Positions 11,365 through 24,638 of a DNA stretch of 64,000 nt are shown in pieces; the stretch's first letter is position 1, and each line of letters starts with the position of its first letter. This DNA comes from Datura wrightii (Eukaryota; Streptophyta; Magnoliopsida; Solanales; Solanaceae), in the NCBI GenBank assembly GCA_035772735.1, contig JASDFA010000016.1, forward strand, positions 154,144,501-154,208,500. The letters are read 5' to 3'. The position numbers and the translations under genes were made by a program. The notes under the pieces were generated by a model. The model searched no databases. It was not told where the DNA came from and worked only from the letters and a program-made list of their open reading frames with translations.

Positions 11365-14300
11365 TCAAATTGAAACTGAGCTGCTAGGGAATAGGTGAGG
11401 GTATTTATCCATCATAGGTGCCTCGGCTTCCCACGTAGCTCCTTCAACATGCTGATTTCTCCATAAGACTTTAACTGAAGCTACCTCTTTGTTTCTTAAC
11501 TTCCGAAACTGGTGATCCAAGATTGCAACTGGAATTTCGTCATAACTGAGGCTATATCCCACACCAATGCTTTCCATCGGGACAACTAAAGATGGATCAC
11601 CCAGGCACTTTTTCAAGAGCGATACATGAACGACGGGATGAACAAAAGATAACTCTGATGGAAAGTCCAACTCATACTCTACCTTACCAACTCTTTTCAT
11701 AACCCGATAGGGACTAACATAGCAGGGACTGAGTTTTCCTTTCTTTTCGAACCGCATGACTCCCTTCGTGGGAGATACCTTCAAATATACCAAATCGTCC
11801 ACCTCGAACTCCAACTCTCTCCTTCTCACATCAGCGTATGACTTTTGATGACTTCGAGCGGTTTTCAGCCTGTCCCTTATCAACTGAACTTTCACCATAG
11901 CCTCATGAACCGAATCAGGTCCTATCATAGCTTCCTCACCAACCTCAAACCATCCAATGGGCGATCTACACCTTCACCCATAAAGAGCCTCGAACGGTGC
12001 CATCTGGATGCTGGAGTGATAGCTATTATTGTAAGCAAACTCGATCAAAGGCAATTAATCATCCCAACTACCCTTGAAATCTATCACACAAGCTCTCAAC
12101 ATCTCCTCGAGAGTTTGAATTTTCCGCTCCGCCTGACCATCCTTTTGCAGATGGAATGCTGTGCTGAGCTTAACCTGAGTCCCAAGCCCTTTTTGGAAAG
12201 ACCACCAAAACTAAGAGGTAAACTGAGTACCTTGGTCTGAGATAATAGAAAAGGACACTCCATGTAATAACACCAACTCCCAAATATATAGTTTGGCATA
12301 ATCGTCCGTTGAATCTGTGGTTTTGACCGGTAGGAAGTGTGCAGCCTTGGTGAACCTGTCTACCACCACCCAAATAAAATCATAGTGTCGGTGAGTATGA
12401 GGTAGGCCTATAATGAAATCTGTATTAATCTCTTCCCACTTCCATGTGGGAATGCTAATATCCTGAAGTACGCCTCCCGTCCTTTGATGCTCAACTTTCA
12501 CTTGCTGACAATTCGGGCACTTGGCTACGAATTCTCTTATATCCTTCTTCATGCCGTTCCACCAATATATTTCCCTCAAATCATGATACATCTTGGTGGC
12601 ACTCGAATGGATAGAATACCTGGATCCATGTGCGTCATGAAATATCTGGTACCTCAAATTATCAATATCTAGAACACATAGATGACCCTGGTACCGCAAC
12701 ACCCCATCTCCCCCTTGGTAGAGAACCTCCACCTTCTGACTTCCAACGGCTTCCTTCAGCTTTATCAATAATGGATCCTCATCTTGCCTAGCCTTCATGT
12801 CTACTACCAAGGATGATTCCAATCCATTTTGCACAACAACGCCACCTTTGGTCGAGTCGACCAATATAGCTCCCAACCTTGCAAGCCGATGGACATCTTT
12901 CACCAACTCCTTCCTTCCTTCATCCATATGGGACACACTCTCCATAGAGAGCCTATTAAGTGCGTCTGCTACCACATTATCCTTACTCGAGTGGTAAAGG
13001 ACACTCATGTCATAGTCCTTAAGTAGCTCCAACCACCTCCTTGGCCGAAGATTGAGATCTTTCTGCGCTAACACATATTGCAAGCTCTTGTGATCCGTGA
13101 ACACATCCATGTGGACCCCATACAAGTAATGCAACCATATCTTCAATGTGAACACCACCGCCGCCAACTCAAGATCACGAGTCGGGTAATCTTCTCATGA
13201 ACTTTCAATTTTCCTGAGGCATATGGTATCACTTTCCCATGCTCCATCAACAAACACCCCAGTACGATTCTCGAAGAATCACAATACACCACAAAACCAT
13301 ACGTACCCTTGGGTAGGGTCAACATTGGTGCTGAAGTGAGTCGGGTCTTCAATTCCTGAAAGCTTTTCTCACAAGACTCCGACCATTGGAATTTTACCTT
13401 CTTCTGAGTCAACTTGGTCAAAGGTGCTGCAATAGATGAAAAGCCCTCAATGAATCTTCGATAGTAACCTGCTAAGCCCAAAAAGCTCCTGATATCCGAT
13501 GGGTTCACCAGTCTGGGCCAATTCTTCACAACCTCAATTTTATGAGAATCTTCCTTTATGCCCTCACTTGATAACACGTGGCCCAAAAATGCAACCGAGT
13601 TCAACCAAAACTCACACTTGCTGAACTTTGCATACAACTGACAATCCTTGAGAGTCTGAAGCACTACTCTCAAGTGAGCGGCATGCTCCTCCTCGCTCTG
13701 AGAGTATATGAGGATATCGTCGATAAACACAATCATGAACATGTCCAAATATGCCTTGAACACCATATTCATAAGATCCATAAAAGCTTCAGGGGCATTG
13801 GTTAGTCCAAAAGACATAACAACAAATTCGTAGTGACCATATCGAGTCTTGAAAATGGTTTTTGGGATGTCACCCTCCCAAACCCTAATATGGTGATACC
13901 CGGATCTGAGATCAATCTTGGAGAAACACTTGGCACCCTAAAGCTGGTCAAAAAAATCATTGATCCTGGGTAAGGGGTTCCTATTCTTGACCGTAACCTT
14001 ATTCAATTGCCTGTAATCAATGCACATTCGAAGAGAACCATCTTTCTTCTGAATGAATAGGACTGGTACACCCCATGGAGGCATACTTGGCCTAATAAAT
14101 ACCTTACAAACAGGTCCTTCTACTGATCCTTCCACACTTTTAGCTTGGTTGGAGCCATTCTGTAGGGCGGAATTGATATAGGCTACGTGTCGGGAAGAAG
14201 ATCTATACCGAAATCAATCTCCCGCTCTGGAGGGACACTTGGCAAATCATCAGGAAAGACCTCTGGATTCTCACGTACTACTGGTACAAAATGGATTGTC

Positions 14301-14757
14301 AGGGTTTCGGACTCCATGTCCTTAACCCTAACTAGATGGTATATACACCCCTTAGAAATCATCTTTCTAGCCTTAAGGTAGGAAATGAATCGACCTACTG
14401 GCACAATTGAACTACCCTTCCATTCTAAGACTGGCTCACCTGGAAATCTAAACTCTACTGACCGGGTTCTACAATTTCTGAAGCATAGCATGCATATAGC
14501 CAATCCATGCCAAGAATAACATCAAAATCAGTCATGGCTGGCTCTATCAAGTCTTCTGAGGTGACCTTATGAAGGGCTGAGATTGGGCAACCTCTATATA
14601 CCCGTCTAGCTATAACTGAGTCACCTACTGGTGTGGAAACTGAGAAGGGTTCTGACAAGACATCGGGACTGACTCCGAAGCTACTGGATATATATGGTGT
14701 CACAAAAGACAAGGTGGCCCCCAGATCTAACAAAGCATAAACATCAATATGGAAAAT
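11365..14757 (-). pseudogene. pol: Broken pol of element G: PR, RT, RNase H, INT, chromodomain-like tail
   Basis: Read on the minus strand. Protease is at 14733-14455 (LDLGATLSFV, where the usual serine of the active triad is leucine; DFDVILGMDWL). RT follows at 14503-13143 (MCIDYRQLNKVTVKNRNPLP near 14030, FIDDILIYS near 13715). RNase H is at about 13320-13000 and 13167-12960 (VYCDSSRIVLGCLL, DHKSLQY). The integrase zinc-binding region (CPNCQQVKVEH near 12500) and core (INTDFIIGLP, ISDQGTQF) end near 12211. The C-terminal part at 11928-11365 ends in VLWRNQHVEGATWEAE, the chromodomain-like motif of Tekay elements. Frame breaks lie near 13150, 13830-13940, 14140-14180 and 12200-11930. Confidence 0.88.
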
Positions 14758-16010
14758 TCACAACATACCAATAACCACATCCGGGGAGACCTCCTGCTCC
14801 TGACGAGAAGCTAAAGCATAGAATCTGTTCTGGCGTTGACCACTAGGTATGCTAGTAGATGCTCCCTGATGTGCTGAGCATGGGGGAGGGGCTGCTAAGC
14901 TAGAAGCTAAGCCTCGGCCCCCAACCTGATCCTGCCTCACAGCTGGACAATCTCAAAGCATGTGTCCGGGCTTCCCACACCCAAAACAAGCACCTGAACC
15001 TGCCAAGCACTCGCCTTTGTGGCCCCGATAACATCTGCGACAAGCTAGGATGCTAGAATCTATGGGTCTGCTGCTCTGACCCCTCGAGCCTGATGCTCAC
15101 CCTCTCTGATCATTTCAAGGCCTGTATGGCACACTCAATGCCGAAGATTCTGGGGCAGATGATCTCTGGTGAGTCTGCTATCGGTGTCCACCACCGGACC
15201 TTTGCTGAGAGAACATATGATCCTTAGTCATGGCCCTCTTGTCCTCCCTCTCTCTCAAATGTGCCGCCTCCATCTGCTGGGCATACAACACCATGTGAGG
15301 AAAGTCCATATCCTGGTGTAGCACGGTTGTTCTGTAGTCCTTGTCCAAATAACCTGCAACTCCATGGATGAATCTACCCACTCGCATTCTCTGATATGTT
15401 ACCAACTCTGGGGAATATTTTGATAGGCGAGTGAACTCAAGGGAATACTCTTGGAAAATCATTCTCCCCTGTTTCAAATTCACAAACTCGGCTGCTTTTA
15501 ACTCCCTCATCTCCTGAGGGAAGAATCAGTCTAGAAATGCAACCTGGAACTCCTCCCAAGTGATCGGACCTACTCTTGCTGCCCTTCTTTCCTTCCATTG
15601 ATGAAACCAGATATGTGTAACCCCCTTCAACTGGTATGAGGCCAACTCTGCGCACTCAACACTACTCACCCCCATGACTTGGGTGATCTTGACAATCTCA
15701 TCAATGAAATCATACAAGTCCTCATCTATCTTGGACCCTAAGAACTCCTGCGGGTCCATTCTCAAGAAGTCTCTAACTCTGACCGCTGCTGCATTTCCAT
15801 TTTGAGGAACATGCGCAATGGCCTGCTGATTGACCTTAGCGGTCAAGGCCTACGCAAGCATTTGGATAGCATCTCGGAACTCAGCATGGGCAGGTGGCTC
15901 CGGTGCCTGAGGCTCCTAAACTAGTGGGGCTGGTTGATTCCCATAACCATTTCCATTCTCGTGGCTTCACCACCTCCATTCCTCCTTCTATTCATTCTTG
16001 GAGGAGCCAT
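14758..16010 (-). pseudogene. gag: Broken gag of element G
   Basis: Start chosen at the ATG at 16010 (MAPPRMNRRRN), the usual Tekay gag opening. Capsid-like sequence is at 15846-15178 (FLRMDPQEFLGSKI, MGVSSVECAELASYQLKG, FIHGVAGYLDKDYRTTVLHQ). Two CCHC knuckles lie near 15045-14950 (CRRCYRGHKGEC; CFGCGKPGHM followed by a stop before the last cysteine). There is a frame change near 15850-15920 and stops near 15530 and 15175. Confidence 0.83.
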
Positions 16011-16196
16011 GATTATGCAATCGCGATTAGCATGAATTAGAAGGATAGAAAGACTTTTCATCGCACGACATAGATCATGAAAGAAGGAGACATTTCTTAA
16101 ATGTAGCCTCTTCGTCATAAGCGTGGAGAACTTCACACCCATGAAAAGACTACTTAACGCGACTTTCAGACATCCCTAGAACACATCAAACCTATG

Positions 16197-16208
16197 GCTC
16201 AGATACCA
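16197..16208 (-). promoter_or_regulatory. Primer binding site of element G (tRNA-iMet type)
   Basis: The minus strand reads TGGTATCTGAGC, one mismatch from the iMet-type TGGTATCAGAGC. It lies a few bases inside the 5' LTR. Confidence 0.88.
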
Positions 16209-16213
16209 AGTTT

Positions 16214-17016
16214 TTCACGACCCGAACGGAGGCCCGGATCAAAGACACGGGATAAGGGACCCCGAGAGACCCCAAGTCAACCCATGACATAAGAGTACAA
16301 CTAACTCATTCAATAAACTGAAGGAAAGAATCAATATAATCTCAGCAGAAGTCTAATTCAACATAACATCGGAATGACATTCAAAGCTAACACATACATA
16401 AGTGTAAAAAGCCTCTAGTTTGGATGAGCTGATGGGTCAAGACTCCAGCTGACTCAACAATACTGAAACTGGAAATACATAAAAGAAAATGTTAGTCTAG
16501 CCCTCGAAGGATGAGGACTCAACAATCCGAGCATATACTAACTCTGGAAAGCTATCCAAGAGCGGGGATGAAGCTGTGAGCCGAGTCCTATATCAGGAAA
16601 CGATACAACATAGAAAGTATGCGGTCAGTACGTGGAATGTACCGAGTATGCAAGATGAGTAAAACCTCTTAAGTAAAATAAATCACTAAAAACATTTCAT
16701 AACATATCATAAGTTTTCAAGTATGAGGAGAAGGGCTACGTGTATTCATTCTGAAATCAAAATCTTACCATGATATGACCATGCATAGCTTTATAATATC
16801 ATTACTAACTCGAATGACTCAAAGATGAAATGTAACATTTATGATAAAAGCTGAACAATGAGTCAAACCTTGCTTTTAGAACATGCTCTTATAGTAATAA
16901 TCATGAGTAAGGAATATGCAAATCTGAATTATATAGACAATGGGAGACTCGTTACTTAACCGACATACCACGATAGAGCTTACATGGCCCAGACTATCAC
17001 ATTCAAGTGGGCAGAG
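16214..17016 (-). repeat. 5' LTR of element G, truncated
   Basis: AT-rich LTR sequence next to the primer site, ending at the Athila LTR at 17017. On the plus strand it begins with CACGACCCGAACGG, so on the minus strand the end reads GGTCGTG, as in many solanaceous chromovirus LTRs. The start of the LTR is lost. No ORF of note. Confidence 0.7.
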
Positions 17017-18518
17017 TGATCTTGGGCAGAATTGCATGCCCAAATGATACTCAAATGCTTCATTGTGACTTGTTTATCTATTATTATGTGTATATTCTCA
17101 TGTGATTATTTGATAAATATGAATTTATACTAACCAACATTATTAGTGTTGTTTTGCAGGTAAAAGAAAATTTTGGAAGTTAATATATATGTTGGTAAAG
17201 TGCGGGAATGGACTTGGAAGATAGAAGCGGAAGTTGACAAGGGAAAGTGGCAAAAATAAGGGCTCCGCGATGTCGCCGTGTCACGCTACCATCACGGAGG
17301 CATTCTGCCTGGGATGAATTATTTATGTCAAATTCCAGTGGAGGTTTGCCTTACCTCCGTGGCACAGATGCAGTGCTCCGCTTTGCACTCCGTGTCACAT
17401 TGAGTGTGATTACCTGGAACCTCAAGTTCCAGTGAAGGTGCGCGATAGCACCGTGGCACGGAGGCAAGGCTCCACGATACAAGCCGTGCCACGGTGAGAT
17501 GCAGTTACCTGGGAGACGACTTCTAGTGGGGTTCCGTGACAGCCCCGTGGAACGGAGGGAGTGCTCCGCGATACACTCCGTGCCACGTTGCTTGTTATTC
17601 TAGGAAAAATTCTCAATAGTATAAATAGCACACTTAGGTTTTATTTTAAACATTCTGACTTGGTGGAGCAAGAACGTGGGTTACAGGAAGTTGAGAGGAC
17701 GAAAGTTCTAGGGTTATTCTCGTCCTTTTTCTCTTTAATTTCAATTTCTTGTATGAATTCTACTTATTTGATGATGTTTAATCCACAAATGAGTGGCTAA
17801 TTCACTTCTTGCTGAGGTTAAGGATAATTGTAGAGAAATCTAATTATTGATCATTTCAGTTTTCATCTTTTTCTCAATGGTTGTTCTATTAATTCTTGTT
17901 TTTACTGCATTAATGTTTGGCCAATGTTAATGTATATCTTAGAAATCCAATTTTGATTTTGAAAAGTAAAGGAATTGGACAGATGTGAATTGGTAGGATA
18001 TGATCTTTTCTTCGCTATAAAAATTGAGAAAAGATTTACATTCAGAATAGAAATATATCTGAAAATCTTATTAGTCAATTACGGAAATGGTTATGTAGGG
18101 CTAGAGCATGAGATTCTTATATCACATAAATGTATAATAAGGTTTCATGATTCTTTAATTGGATAGGAGTCAAAAGATCCAATCCATAGGCAATTCATTC
18201 CTGACTAGCAACCGAAGAGAAGATTAGCTGAATTGAATTAATAAATTACATCCCTACATGCTTGCCTAAACCTCAGCTTGTTCATTGCTATTGTTTAGAC
18301 TCAAATTATAATCTTGACTTAGATTCTTATTACTTAGTGATCTTAACTCATAAAACACTATTTATTTGGTTTTCTGCATTCATAGAGATATCGTTCACTG
18401 ACGCTTAAGTTAATTAATACCGTAGTTCAGTTCCTGTGGGATCGATACTTGGCTTGAAATAAAGCCACTTTACTACTTGTACGACAACGTGCACTTGCAT
18501 GTAGTTTTGGGTCGAACA
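17017..18518 (+). repeat. 5' LTR of element C (D-like subtype)
   Basis: 1,502 bp from TGATCTTGGG to CGAACA. GC-rich dyads lie at 17262-17585 and TATAAATA at 17620-17627. Subtype marks shared with element D are the purine-rich GGAAGTTGACAAGGGAA stretch and the wording just before the dyads. Confidence 0.9.
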
Positions 18519-18524
18519 AGTTTT

Positions 18525-18542
18525 TGGTGCCGTTGCTATGGA
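18525..18542 (+). promoter_or_regulatory. Decayed primer binding site of element C
   Basis: TGGTGCCGTTGCTATGGA at the expected place, with three mismatches to the tRNA-Asp type site. Priming from this copy would be poor. Confidence 0.8.
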
Positions 18543-18650
18543 CTGGCAATTGGTAAATTTATTTTCTTAGTGTTAGTTTACAAATTCAATATAAGTGTTG
18601 ACAACTTGATCTTAGCCTTTCTCTTGCAGGTGTTGAATTTTTTCTGAACG

Positions 18651-20358
18651 CTGGCAAGAGATAAGGGGTTGGTGGATTCATTTATAGAGCCAGAGAGACA
18701 ATTTCATCGCCAAAGGAGGGAAGCTCTAGAGAAGAAGCTGCAGTTGCTAAGACAAGCAATTCTGGAGCAGCAACAGAATCCACCACTTGTAAGGGCAGTT
18801 TTAGTACCCGAGGAGATGGCAGCAAGGCCGGACCGCGAATTGGCAATCCCACATGCAAATAATGTTACATCTAGTATTCGCAGACCAGAGCCAGGAGGGA
18901 GTTTCGAGCTTAAACAGAACATGGTGCAGTTGTTGCACACCAGCGGGCAATTCACAGGTCTCCCTCATGAAGATCCGCAACAACATCTCAAAAACGTTTT
19001 GGAGATAAGTGACACTTACATTCCCGCTGGAGTATCATTCGACTATGTGAGGCTTACATTATTCCCGTTCTCATTATTTGGGGAAGCAAAGAGGTGGTTG
19101 AAAGATGAACCACCTAATTCTATCACCACTTGGGATGATCTTGCAAGAAAGTTTTTGATACGATTCTTTCCATTTGGGAAGACAGCCAGACTTAGAAGTC
19201 AGATTCTAAGTTTTAAACAGAGAGAGGGTGAGAAATTGTATCAAGCTTGGGAGAGGTTCAAGTCAATGTTAAGGGATTGTCCTCATCATCACCAGTCTAA
19301 TGATGTGTTGGTGCATACATTCATTGAGGGTTTGGAACCACATACTAAAATTTTGTTAGACTCAGCACCTGGGGGGCAGGCATTGGAGAAGACTTATGAG
19401 GAGCTTTATACTTTGTTAAATCATATTTCACAGGGAAATCCAGAATGGAATGCGGACTCAACACGAGGAGGAACAAGGAAAGCGGCAGGAGTCTTTGAGG
19501 TGGATGGTTTTACAGCTATAGCTTCACAGATAGCTGCATTGCAAAATCAACTCAACACCCACTTCAGCAGTATGAGCTTGAATCAAGCACAAGCCCCAGT
19601 CAATGCAGTTCATTAGGTATGGTGTGATGTATGTGGGAGTAGTGAACACTCAGCTGAGTGTTGTGGTGCCAATCCAGACTCGCTAAATTTTGTTGGGAAC
19701 GTCCAGAGGAATAATAATCAACAGTATGGCAACAATTACAACTCAAATTGGAGGAATCATCCAAATTTCTCTTGGGGGAGTAATAGCCATCAAGGACAGA
19801 GTTCGAATCAGGGCGTGTAGAGAAATCAAGGGGGGCATCAGAATTTTCAATCTCAATACAGAGGAAACAATGCACCTCCTCCACCACCAACAACATTGAG
19901 GATATGTTCAAAACAATGATAGCTAACCAAGCTCAAATGAATGCTGATTATGTGAAATTAGAGGCAGATTTAAAAAACAACCAGTTAGCTACAAAGGCGT
20001 TGGAGTACCAGTTTGGACAACTAGCTGGAGCTCAAAACACCAGGCCCAGAGGATGACTACTAAGTGACACTCAGCCAAATCCCAAGCAGGTCAATGCAGT
20101 GACTACATGGAGTGGTTTACAACTCAAGGAGGTGGAACCAGAAAGATCACCTCAGTAATTAGGAGCAGTGGAAAAAGAGAGGGAACATGATGATGAGAGG
20201 GGGAAGGAGAAGGCAGCTTAAGCAGAAAGTCGACCACCCCCGTTCCCTCAAAGATTAAAGAAACACAAAGAGGAATCTTGTTTTAAAAAGTTCATGGAGG
20301 TGCTTAAACAGGTACACATTAATTTACCTTTGGTTGATGTTTTTTTTGCAGGGAGTGC
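18651..20358 (+). pseudogene. gag: gag of element C, nearly open
   Basis: The start position is CTG at 18651 and the frame is open to TAG at 19614-19616, about 320 residues. It continues in the same frame through the CCHC knuckle (CDVCGSSEHSAEC, about 19624-19665) to a second TAG at 19818-19820 and later stops near 20056, 20157 and 20218. Blocks: N-terminal charged helix region (residues about 1-45), IPHANNVTSSIRR, then capsid (LPHEDPQQHL to LEKTYEELYTLLN). This is the longest unbroken Gag piece in the plus-strand elements. Confidence 0.9.
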
Positions 20359-23300
20359 CTAAATATGCAAAGTATATCAACGACATCGTAGCTAACAAAA
20401 GCAGATTGACAGAGTATGCTACGGTGGCGCTTACTGAGGAGTGCACTTCCCGGATTTAGAACAGGTTGCCAACAAATCTCAAGGACCCTGGGAGCTTTAC
20501 AATTTAGATCACAATTGGGCAAAGTATCCGAGCTCGCGGACTATGTGATTTGGGAGCAAGCATAAACTTGATGCGGACCTTGGTGTTCAAGAAGTTGGGG
20601 CTGGGCAGTCCTAGACCAACTACAGTGATCTTCCAGTTAGCGGATCGTTCTTTGGCCAGACCCGATGGCATTGTGCAGGACGTGCTAGTGCAAGTGGGCT
20701 CCCTCATCTTCCCGGTAGATTTTATTGTCTTAGATTTTGAGCCGGATACGGAAGTCCCATTTATTTTGGGACGTCCTTTCTTGGCAACCGGGAGAGCTTT
20801 GATTGATGTAGCTGCAGGCCAGCTAACCATGCGGCGCATGATAAAGTGGAGGTATTAGATGTGTATAAGGCCATGAAGCTTCCGGCCATCTATGAGGAGC
20901 TTTCAGCAATCAATGTGCTAAACCAAGAAGAAATTCTTCAGATTGTTGATTCTCAAGATCCATTAGAGAGAGCGTTGATGAGCTCCGATCTTTTCGGAGA
21001 TAGAGATACTTATGAGATGGTGCAAATGTTGAATGAATCAAAATGGTATCTCAGGAAGCAAGACTTTCAGCCATTGATAAGGTCCCTGGAACCATTGCCA
21101 AAACCATCTATTGAGGAAGCACCAAAACTGGAGTTGAAGACATTGCATCCACATCTGAAATATGTATTTTTGGGGGAAGATGACACCCTGCCAGTCATCA
21201 TCTCCACAGAATTGACGGAGGCACAGGTAAAGGATGCATTGGTGGTTCTCAAGAGGAGGAAGAAAGCAATGGGCTGGCAAATGTCAGATATTCGGGGTAT
21301 CAATCTAGCTTTTTGCGCACACAAAATTTCCATGGAGGAAGGAGCAAAGCCAACTGTACAACATTAGCAGAGGTTGAATCCGATGATGAAGGATGTGGTT
21401 AGGAAGGAAGTGATTAAATGGCTTGATGCAGGTGTGGTCTATCCTATTTCAGACAACGAATGGGTCAACCCCGTTCAGTGTGTTCCAAAGAAAGGAGGGA
21501 TGACCATGGTCACCAATGAGAAAAATGAGCTGATCCCTACACGCACAGTCACAGGCTGGCGGATTTGCATGGACTACAGAAAGCTCAATGAGGCCACAAG
21601 GAAAGATCACTATCCTATCCCGTTTATTGATCAAATATTGGACAGATTGGCTGGTCAAGAATATTATTGTTTCCTTGATGGCTATTCTGGCTATAACCAG
21701 ATAGCCATATCACCGGAGGACCAGGAGAAGACTACTTTCACATGTCCTTATGGGACATATGCTTTCAGGCCGATGCCATTTGGTTTATGCAATGCACCTG
21801 CCACATTCCAGAGATGCATGATAGCGATCTTCCACGATATGGTGGAAGATTTCGTCGAGGTATTTATGGATGATTATTCTGTTTTTGGTAATTCGTTTGC
21901 TACTTGTTTGTAGAATCTTGACAGGGTGCTAGCTCGTTGTAAAGAATCCAACCTTGTACTCAACTGGGAGAAATGTCATTTCTTAGTCAAGGAGGGTATC
22001 GTCCTTGGCCATAAAGTGTCTTGTAAGGGGTTGAAAGTTGATCATGCAAAGATCGAGGTTATTGAAAAGCTACCACCACCTGTGTCAGTGAAGGGTGTTC
22101 GCAGTTTTCTCGGACATGTAGGGTTCTACAGACTGTTCATCAAGAACTTCTCTAAAATTTCTCGACCAATATGCAGGTTGCTAGAAAAAGAGGTGAAGTT
22201 CGAGTTTGATGAGGATTGTGTCAAAGCATTTGAGGAGTTGAAACAGAAGTTGATAGAAGCACCTATCCTCATTTCTCCGAATTGGGAGCAACCGTTTGAA
22301 TTAATGTGTGATGCAAGAGATGTGGTGGTAGGAGCTGTATTGGGGCAGCAGAGAAATAGAATTTTTCATTCTATTCATTATGCAAACAAAACACTGGACG
22401 CAACCCAAATCAATTATATAGTCACAGAAAAGGAGATGCTAGCATTGGTTTTCATGTTTGATAAATTCAGGTCCTATTTGGTGGGGTCTAGAGTAGTGGT
22501 GTATACCGATCATGCAGCGATTCGGTATTTGTTTAACAAGAAGGATACAAAGCCCATGTTGATCAGATGGATCTTGTTATTACAAGAGTTTGACCTAGAG
22601 ATTCGGGACAGAAAGGGTAGCGAGAATCAAGTGGAAGATCACCTATCACGATTGGAAATCCGGTCACATGTGAAGGAAGGTGACAACATCAAAGAAGAGT
22701 TCCCAAATGACCAGCTCTTGGCAATAAGGGAAGCTGAAATCCCTTGGTATGCAGACATTGTGAATTTGCTAGTGAGTGGAGTCTATCCAGCGGAGGCTAC
22801 GACTCAACAGAGAAAGAAGTTGAGACATGATTGCAGGTATTATATTTGGGATGAGCCATACTTGTTTAAGCAAGGACCGGATCAGGTGATGAGAAGATGC
22901 ATTCCGGAGAGCCAGATTGCAGAAGTGTTGAGGAGTTGTCACTCTTCATTGTATGGAGGGCACCACGGAGGCGAGCGGACGCCGCACAAGGTGCTACAGT
23001 CAGGTTTCTTTTGGCCTACACTATTTAGAGACTCTATGGCGTACGTAAAACTGTGTGATAGATGTCAAAGAACAGGCACAATTGGTAGAAGGCAAAAGAT
23101 GCCACTGCAGCAGATATTAGAAGTGGAGATCTTGGATGTATGGGGTATAGACTTCATGGGCCCGTTCCCACCGTCATTTGGTAATCGTTACATCTTGGAG
23201 GCTGTTGATTATGTATCAAAGTGGGTTGAAGCAACAGCTTGCCCCAGGAATGACAACAAGGTGGTAACAAAATTTGTGAAAAAGCACATTTTCACCAGGT

Positions 23301-24027
23301 TTGGGACACCCCGAGCCATTATCAGTGATGGAGGGGCTCATTTTGTAAATGCAAGTTTCAAGAATTTGCTAGCTAAGCATGGGGTGCGCCATAAGGTAGA
23401 ACAACATATCATCCCCAAACTAGTGGGCAAGTGGAGGTGTCGAGCAGAGAAGTAAAGCAGATTCTACAGAAGACAGTTAATGCACAATGTAGTGATTGAT
23501 CAAGCAAACTCAACGATGCGTTGTGGGCTTATAGAACTGCGTACAAGACACCAATTAGGACTTCTCCGTACAGATTGGTCTATGGAAAGGCGTGTCATTT
23601 GCCTGTGGAGCTAGAACACCGAGCTTTCTGGGCCGTGAGGAAATTGAACATGGATCTAGAACTAGGGGGTAAGAAGAGGCTGATGCAACTCAGCGATCTT
23701 GATGAGTTTTGTTGGCATGCTTATGAAAGTGCCAAGTGCTACAAAGAGAAAACAAATAGGTGGAACGATAAGCATATGGTGCATCGGATCTTTGAGCCAG
23801 GGCAGAAAGTATTGCTATTCAATTCAAGATTGAGCCTTTTTACAGGAAAATTGCGGTCCAAATGGTCAGGGCTGTTTGAGGTGGTAAGAATGACCCCGCA
23901 TGGGGCAGTGGAGTTGTGGCAACAAGATAGAAGTGCCACGTTCTTGGTAAATGGGCAGCGGTGTAAGAATTATTGGGGTGAGGACGTTATTCGAGAGAAG
24001 ACGTCCATCACTCTAGAGGATGATTGA
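20359..24027 (+). pseudogene. pol: pol of element C: PR, RT, RNase H, INT
   Basis: Protease has LGASINLMR (near 20550; the aspartate lies just before) and FILGRPFLA (near 20758). A one-base loss near 20835 shifts the frame. From 20846 to 23455 one frame holds RT (WRICMDYRKLNEATRK near 21558; FMDD near 21865), RNase H (LMCDARDVVVGAV, with the DAS block altered, near 22301; YTDHAAIRYL near 22503) and INT. INT has an HHCC region (HSSLYGGHHGGERT...CDRCQ, about 22937-23070), WGIDFMGPFPP near 23141 and ISDGGAHF near 23320. Stops are TAG at 21365-21367 and 21911-21913. A frame change near 23400 leads to the C-terminal part 23521-24027, ending ITLEDD. Confidence 0.92.
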
Positions 24028-24060
24028 AAGTGAATGACGTTGAGCTGTGACAGTAAACCA

Positions 24061-24085
24061 GGCGCTGCTTGGGAGGCAACCCGTG
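24061..24085 (+). other. Conserved post-pol motif of element C
   Basis: GGCGCTGCTTGGGAGGCAAC followed by CCGTG, about 30 bases after the pol stop. The same block follows pol in D (38830-38847) and F (51124-51141), where it forms a small hairpin CACGGG-AGGCAA-CCCGTG. It is a known mark of this retroelement group. Its function is not known to me. Confidence 0.65.
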
Positions 24086-24284
24086 AAATTGTTTTAATAG
24101 ATGAGTAGAAATATTTGAAAAAAAAAAAATAATAGAAAAAAAATTATTGTTGCGTTGAAACCTATGAATTCTAACCAATTTATTATGGTGAAATGATTTT
24201 CAGGTGGAACAGAGGGCAAAAATGCAAAGAAGCAAAGAAAACAAAATCGAGGTGAGATAAATAAAAATTGGCATTAGAGTGAGC

Positions 24285-24443
24285 CTACGCGATGGCTCCG
24301 TGTCACGGAGGAGGTGCTCCGCGTTACCCTCCGTGACACGTTGCAGCCTATTCCGGATTCTTTAAAAAATTCCAGAACAGGGGAGCGATGGCTCTGTGTC
24401 ACGGAGGGGGTGCTTCGTGTTACCCTCTGTGACACGTTGAGTG
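24285..24443 (+). repeat. GC-rich inverted-repeat pair upstream of the third ORF (element C)
   Basis: Two tandem copies (about 24290-24347 and 24387-24440) of a module with inverted arms CGTGTCACGGAGG / CCTCCGTGACACG around a GTGCTCCGCG loop. The second copy has several C-to-T changes. The same module fills the promoter part of the LTRs. Below it lie a pyrimidine-rich stretch and the intron donor at 24639, so it may be an internal promoter element. D (38461-38626) and F (50729-50885) have it at the same place. Confidence 0.75.
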
Positions 24444-24638
24444 TCTTTTCGCGTCGGGTCACACCAGGTCGCTCTATAACCCGTGTGAAAAACACTTTTA
24501 AAACCCCGATTTTCCCCCATTTCTTCCATATTTTCCATTCCCTCCGCGACCAAAACCCCAAATTCCCTTCTCCCCCAACATGACATGGACCTAGGCACAA
24601 GTTTTCTTCAAGTTTTCTTCAATTTCATCGGATTAAAG

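Larger units (their letters stand above)
9871..17016 (-). mobile_element. Element G: decayed Tekay/Del-type chromovirus (Ty3/Gypsy)
   Basis: Order on the minus strand: truncated 5' LTR (17016-16214), primer site, gag with two zinc knuckles, protease, RT, RNase H, integrase, chromodomain-like tail, polypurine tract, truncated 3' LTR. The domain order PR-RT-RH-INT-CHD and the iMet-type primer site identify the lineage. Both outer ends are replaced by Athila LTRs, so no target duplication can be seen. Many stops and frame changes make the copy dead. Confidence 0.88.

Noticed and set aside
20330..20355. Possible splice acceptor TTTTTTTTGCAG between gag and pol of C
   Set aside because: The other copies read the same place as coding sequence without the T run, so it is a local T expansion.
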